The notes beneath the pieces were generated by a model that was not told the origin of the DNA, did not search any database, and saw only the letters and a program-made list of their open reading frames with translations. A program made the position numbers and the translations under genes. A DNA stretch of 64,000 nt from positions 126,862,795-126,926,794 of the forward strand of contig CM035168.1 of the NCBI GenBank assembly GCA_020205615.1. Reading direction: 5' to 3'. Source of the stretch: Panax quinquefolius (lineage: Eukaryota; Streptophyta; Magnoliopsida; Apiales; Araliaceae). This document shows, in pieces, positions 61,201 through 64,000 of this stretch; positions within the stretch are counted from its first letter, which is position 1, and every line of letters begins with the position of its first letter.

Positions 61201-63968
61201 CTTCTCATGCATTAGCCAGAAGAATTTGTACTTTGTAGAATACTCATTTTTCTTTGAGCTTCAAGCCTGAATATTCTATTCTCATGATAGATATTTGTTT
61301 TTGTAGGTGCTCGATGCATTGGTCAACCTTTTTTGTCGATCAAATATCTCTGCAGAAACATTGTGGGATGGTGGTTGGCTTCTGCGCCAACTGCTTCCTT
61401 ATAGCAAGGCTGAGTTTAACAAAAACCATCTTAAATTACTAAAAGTAAGTTTTACTTGGAAGATTCTGAGAAAAATCAACTTGATAGGTATCCTTGTCTT
61501 TTTCTACTTACAAATGTTGCTTTTGCTTAAATGTTACGTTCTCCACTATTGCTGCTTAATTTTAATTTCAATATTTGCAAGTGCTTCATGACAAAAGAAT
61601 AATTTAGTGGGTAAAAGTGGTGATTACCATATGTTGTAGAAGTATCCAATGTGCCAATGCCTTGGTGGTAATTTATGGTGGTTCCTGAACCATTTACATG
61701 TGTAAATGATTTCTGGAAGCTGATTTAAGGCAGCCCTTAATTCTTATAAGCCGGGGCTAAACTATGAATGAGGGTAATGGTTTTCAAGAGACCAAACAAT
61801 AATAAGAGTTTTGGGATCTATATACAAAGGTTTAGATCTTTGTTTAGATATTTCTATATTTAGTGCTGTTGAAAATCTAGGGAAGCGATAATTCAAGAAC
61901 TTAGATTAGAAAGACACGCACGGAGATAATAGAACCCTACTTTAAATAAGAAAACAATTTTTATAACTCCCATCTTGAGTTGCATGATTGAGAATAAACC
62001 TAATGATTAATTTTTTTTGCTCACAATTGGGTTTTAGGCATGTTGTAGGGCTTATCTTGTGTGTATAGTGGCGTTGGCTCCCTTATCTCCCCCTAAAAAG
62101 TGGTATTTAGGTAGTCTTCTATTGTAAATACTTGTTATACTATACAAAACATATAATAGTGTAATTTTTTAGATTTCACATAAAAAAAAACCTTTTAAGG
62201 CTTAATAAAGTATTTTAGAGTTTCAAAATCTTTATTAAATCAATAAGGTAGATGTCTGATTCTGCCTAGGCGCACAACCAAATCGAGGCAGTAGAGGATC
62301 CGCTTATCGCCTAAGCGGGGATTAAGCGGACCTAAGCGAGGATTCTTAGAACTATCATTTGCATTTTGTTTTCCTATTATGCTAATGTAGTTTGCATTCT
62401 GTTTGGCTTGTGCTCCTTCTGCCCCATTGTTTCTTCACATGCAAGCTTTTTCTTTTTTTGTGGGGGGGTTGTGGTTTTTGGGGGGTTGTGGTTGTGAGCT
62501 TTTCTAGTATAAATTGTATTTGGTATGCTTATGTTTTTACCCCTCCTTCTTTCTCTAACTTTTATATAAACTGATAATATGTGTGTTTGTAGTAACATGG
62601 TAGTTTCTCATGCATAGGGCTCATATAAGAACTGTAGCAGTCGTCTTCTTGAAGAATCAAGAGGATTCTGGCCTGATCTACTTATAACTGTCCTCTGTAA
62701 TGAGTGGAGAAAGTGCAAAAGAGGTATATTTTTGTGCAAAAGTGAGTAGCAATTGTTGGTTTTCTATGATTTCATTGTGTTTTTGAGTAGTAAATTTTTA
62801 CTTGTAGCAATAGAGGCTTCATCCCCTCGTAAAGAGCCCAAATGCATACTCTTTCCATTGCACAAGCCCTCTGCAGAAGGTATGGTAACTTTCAATTAAT
62901 AAAATTTTCAAGGTAAATTCTATATATGTTAATACATATGGTTTTTTCCCTCTGATAAAAACTGTTGTCCTGACAGATCAGAATGATTCATCTCTAGCTG
63001 CTGGTGAACAAATGTGCGAATTAGTGAAGGTTGACCTGAATTCAATTTTTTATAATCTACTCCTTTGTTCAATAAAAAGAGTCCCGTTTTCACAAAAATT
63101 GCAAATATAATGTATTTTTGTTCCATGTATACCAAAAAATAATTAGTTGGTAGTTTAGTAGTGGTGTCATAATAATAAAATTATGATGACAAACTCAAGG
63201 ATATTGCATTATTTTATAGTATATAAATACTCTGTGGAATAGTGAGTACTATTTTCCAGAGCATGAGGAAACCTCTGCTTGATGTCATCATTGCATTTTG
63301 CACATTTTTTATAGGTGAATTTGAGATATGTATTAAAGCATTGGTACAGCTATAAATTTGGTTTAGTGCTCATTATTTCTTCTTCTAACAATTTTTCTCC
63401 TTCCATTAGGTGTTTGTGCTTCTTCATCAACTCCTAATTTTTTCACTCGGTAGACCTTTGCCCGATCAACCTCCGATGCACCCTCCAATTGATGTCCCAG
63501 AAAAATCCCGAGCTCAAACTGCTGGTGTAGATATTATTGGTCCAAAACCAAGTACTGAGTTAAGTCTCGGTATGTTCTCAGTCTTGCACTTAATGTATCT
63601 TAACCTTTTATTATTGATTTTCGTAAAAGCCTCGAGTTTATATGCACATACAAACACATATTCAAACATATGCATTCGTACATATACACATTGATGGAGA
63701 TGGTATATGCGATTATCTTTATGCTGGATATAGAAGTGTTATTATGAGTTGAGCAATCAAGTTTCAATATTTGATTTTGATCCGGTAGTTTCCATGTTCA
63801 GTTGATGCAGTGCCATGTAAAATTGCTTTCGAGAGGGGTAAAGAACGCCATCTTTGCTTTTTAGCAATCTCTTTGGGAAGCTCTGGGTGGGTGGTTCTTG
63901 CAGAAGAATTACCTTTAAAACCGCAATATGGAGTGGTTCGTGTTGCTGCGCCTTTGGCTGGATGTAAT
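52240..63968 (+). CDS. TT9: TRANSPARENT TESTA 9 / GFS9, CLEC16A-like FPL-domain protein (5' part, 20 exons, runs off the window)
   Basis: Membrane-associated trafficking protein; the Arabidopsis TT9/GFS9 product is Golgi-associated and needed for vacuole development and seed-coat flavonoid deposition. Exons: 52240-52292, 53651-53702, 53813-53889, 53977-54110, 54221-54317, 54500-54557, 54938-55046, 55148-55271, 55415-55601, 55754-56079, 58259-58347, 58425-58495, 58958-59068, 59880-59945, 61307-61444, 62618-62723, 62808-62879, 62977-63029, 63410-63569, 63802-63968. They join in frame to 750 codons with no stop, all GT-AG. The N-terminus MWFSFWRSRDRFSLDELR is invariant in the family. The FPL domain covers about residues 40-195 (IAELITYGDQHDATFFEFFM, YYISFLRAISGKLNK, RTAVRALTLNVYH). 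Later landmarks: DEIEDNLYYFSDVISAGIPD, GILPQRKKHKKLLL, SAETLWDGGWLLRQLLPY, EWRKCKR, KVFVLLHQLLIFSLGRPLP, VPCKIAFERGKERHL. At 63802 the acceptor giving VDAVPC was preferred over one at 63811. The 3' end, roughly the last tenth, is outside. Confidence 0.95.
54661..54850 (+). repeat. Dispersed repeat in TT9 intron 6 (copy 1)
   Basis: About 185 bp shared with 57565-57750 in intron 10, same orientation: GTGTTCTATTTCCAAA, TTTAGTTAATTAAAGTTATA, GTTAGGTTAAGTTTCACTGT, ACAAATAATTCTTCAAAACA. No coding content. Confidence 0.75.
55286..55402 (+). repeat. 61-bp tandem duplication in TT9 intron 8
   Basis: TGTCTGTTTTC, GATGATGGTA(T/C)TATTTTCAC and TATTTG(T/A)CATTGTTCAT occur twice (starts 55286 and 55347). 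The second copy ends 12 bp before the acceptor of exon 9. Confidence 0.8.
56271..56525. mobile_element. Stowaway MITE 1 in TT9 intron 10
   Basis: TA on both sides (56269-56270 and 56526-56527). Left end CCTCCCTCCGCCCCAAATTA, then AATGCCCAGTTTTGAC; the right end reads the same inverted (GTCAAAATTGGGCATT, TTTTGGGACAGAAGAAG). About 40-bp inverted ends, 255 bp. Confidence 0.8.
56585..56829. mobile_element. Stowaway MITE 2 in TT9 intron 10
   Basis: TA on both sides (56583-56584 and 56830-56831). Ends CTCCTTGGATTCCAAATTAA and the inverse of TATTTTGGAGCGGAGGAAG. 245 bp. It sits in the second copy of a duplicated intron segment whose first copy is uninterrupted. Confidence 0.75.
57565..57750 (+). 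repeat. Dispersed repeat in TT9 intron 10 (copy 2)
   Basis: Partner of 54661-54850 with many substitutions and small indels. The strongest block is GAATTTTGTTAGGTTAAGTT followed by TCACTGTTT. Confidence 0.75.
59075..59107. repeat. (CCCCG)n short tandem repeat at the start of TT9 intron 13
   Basis: Five to six CCCCG units begin seven bases after the exon 13 donor, a marked GC island in an AT-rich intron. Confidence 0.85.
60640..61205 (+). mobile_element. Probable Ty1/Copia 3' end with LTR in TT9 intron 14
   Basis: A purine tract AAAGGAGGGGAGAG directly precedes TGTTAAGTAGAG (60825), the usual start of Copia LTRs. The following about 370 bp has a TATATATATG box (60951-60959), an ATGAAATGAATTGAGAG block and a (CAGTCT)n run (61078-61102), and it ends near TATACACA (about 61190). 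Sequence 60640-60820 is probably internal but too decayed to translate. No second LTR was seen. Confidence 0.45.
62265..62350. repeat. Short GC-rich repeat in TT9 intron 15
   Basis: Three variants of CCTAAGCGGGGATT / CCTAAGCGAGGATTC near GCCTAGGCGC. A small low-copy motif cluster with no coding sense. Confidence 0.4.
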
Positions 63969-64000
63969 GTAAGTATGCTATGTTAGTTTGTTTATCCCTT

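Noticed and set aside
61254..61591. Two overlapping plus ORFs (62 and 94 codons)
   Set aside because: The 94-codon frame is TT9 exon 15 read through its donor into intron 15. The 62-codon ORF is a shifted shadow.
63802..63812. Acceptor at GATGCAG (exon 20 starting at 63811)
   Set aside because: It keeps the frame but deletes VDA from the conserved LVDAVPC segment. The acceptor at TGTTCAG (exon start 63802) restores it.

Overview
This is eukaryotic, plant nuclear DNA, most likely from a eudicot. The evidence is two intron-containing plant genes, very AT-rich intergenic DNA with long (TA)n arrays, and nested plant-type LTR retrotransposons and a hAT transposon. Two host genes are read exon by exon. 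One is a complete cytosolic ribosomal protein uL30/RPL7 gene (coding 13575-16707, plus strand, 6 coding exons, 241 aa). The other is the 5' part of a TRANSPARENT TESTA 9 / GFS9 gene (CLEC16A-like, FPL domain; 52240-63968, plus strand, 20 exons, 750 codons visible, running off the right edge). Two small minus-strand paralogous genes (18886-19089 and 48348-48554) encode 67-68 aa proteins with two CxxC pairs. They look like an old local duplication now pushed about 29 kb apart by transposon insertions.

Layout. 1-10985 is a pile of Ty3/Gypsy LTR material, mostly minus strand, with copies inside each other. 10986-20321 is host DNA with RPL7, the first zinc-ribbon gene and several MITEs. 20327-35910 is one composite Gypsy insertion in minus orientation, bounded by a 5-bp direct repeat (CCATG). 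Lying between parts of it is a plus-strand, nearly full-length Gypsy element (20359-30046) with about 2.8-2.9 kb LTRs, PBS, gag zinc knuckles, protease, partial RT, integrase and PPT. 35916-37163 is host DNA. 37172-44417 is a 7.2-kb hAT transposon with an 8-bp direct repeat (GCATGCAT) and matching termini. It carries a decayed BED-finger/hATC transposase plus intron-containing fragments of two host genes, an alanyl-tRNA synthetase and an HPCA1-type LRR receptor kinase, and a Copia integrase scrap. 44426-52239 is host DNA with the second zinc-ribbon gene, a (TA)n-flanked element and a 1.6-kb insertion-like block just upstream of TT9. The rest is TT9, whose large introns hold MITEs, duplicated segments and a Copia LTR remnant.

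No operon-like or pathway-level cooperation is expected. RPL7 is a ribosome gene with a telo-box and TT9 acts in endomembrane trafficking. The most unusual object is the hAT element with two transduplicated host genes. No rRNA, tRNA or CRISPR was recognised. All calls were made by eye; no alignment or database search was run.
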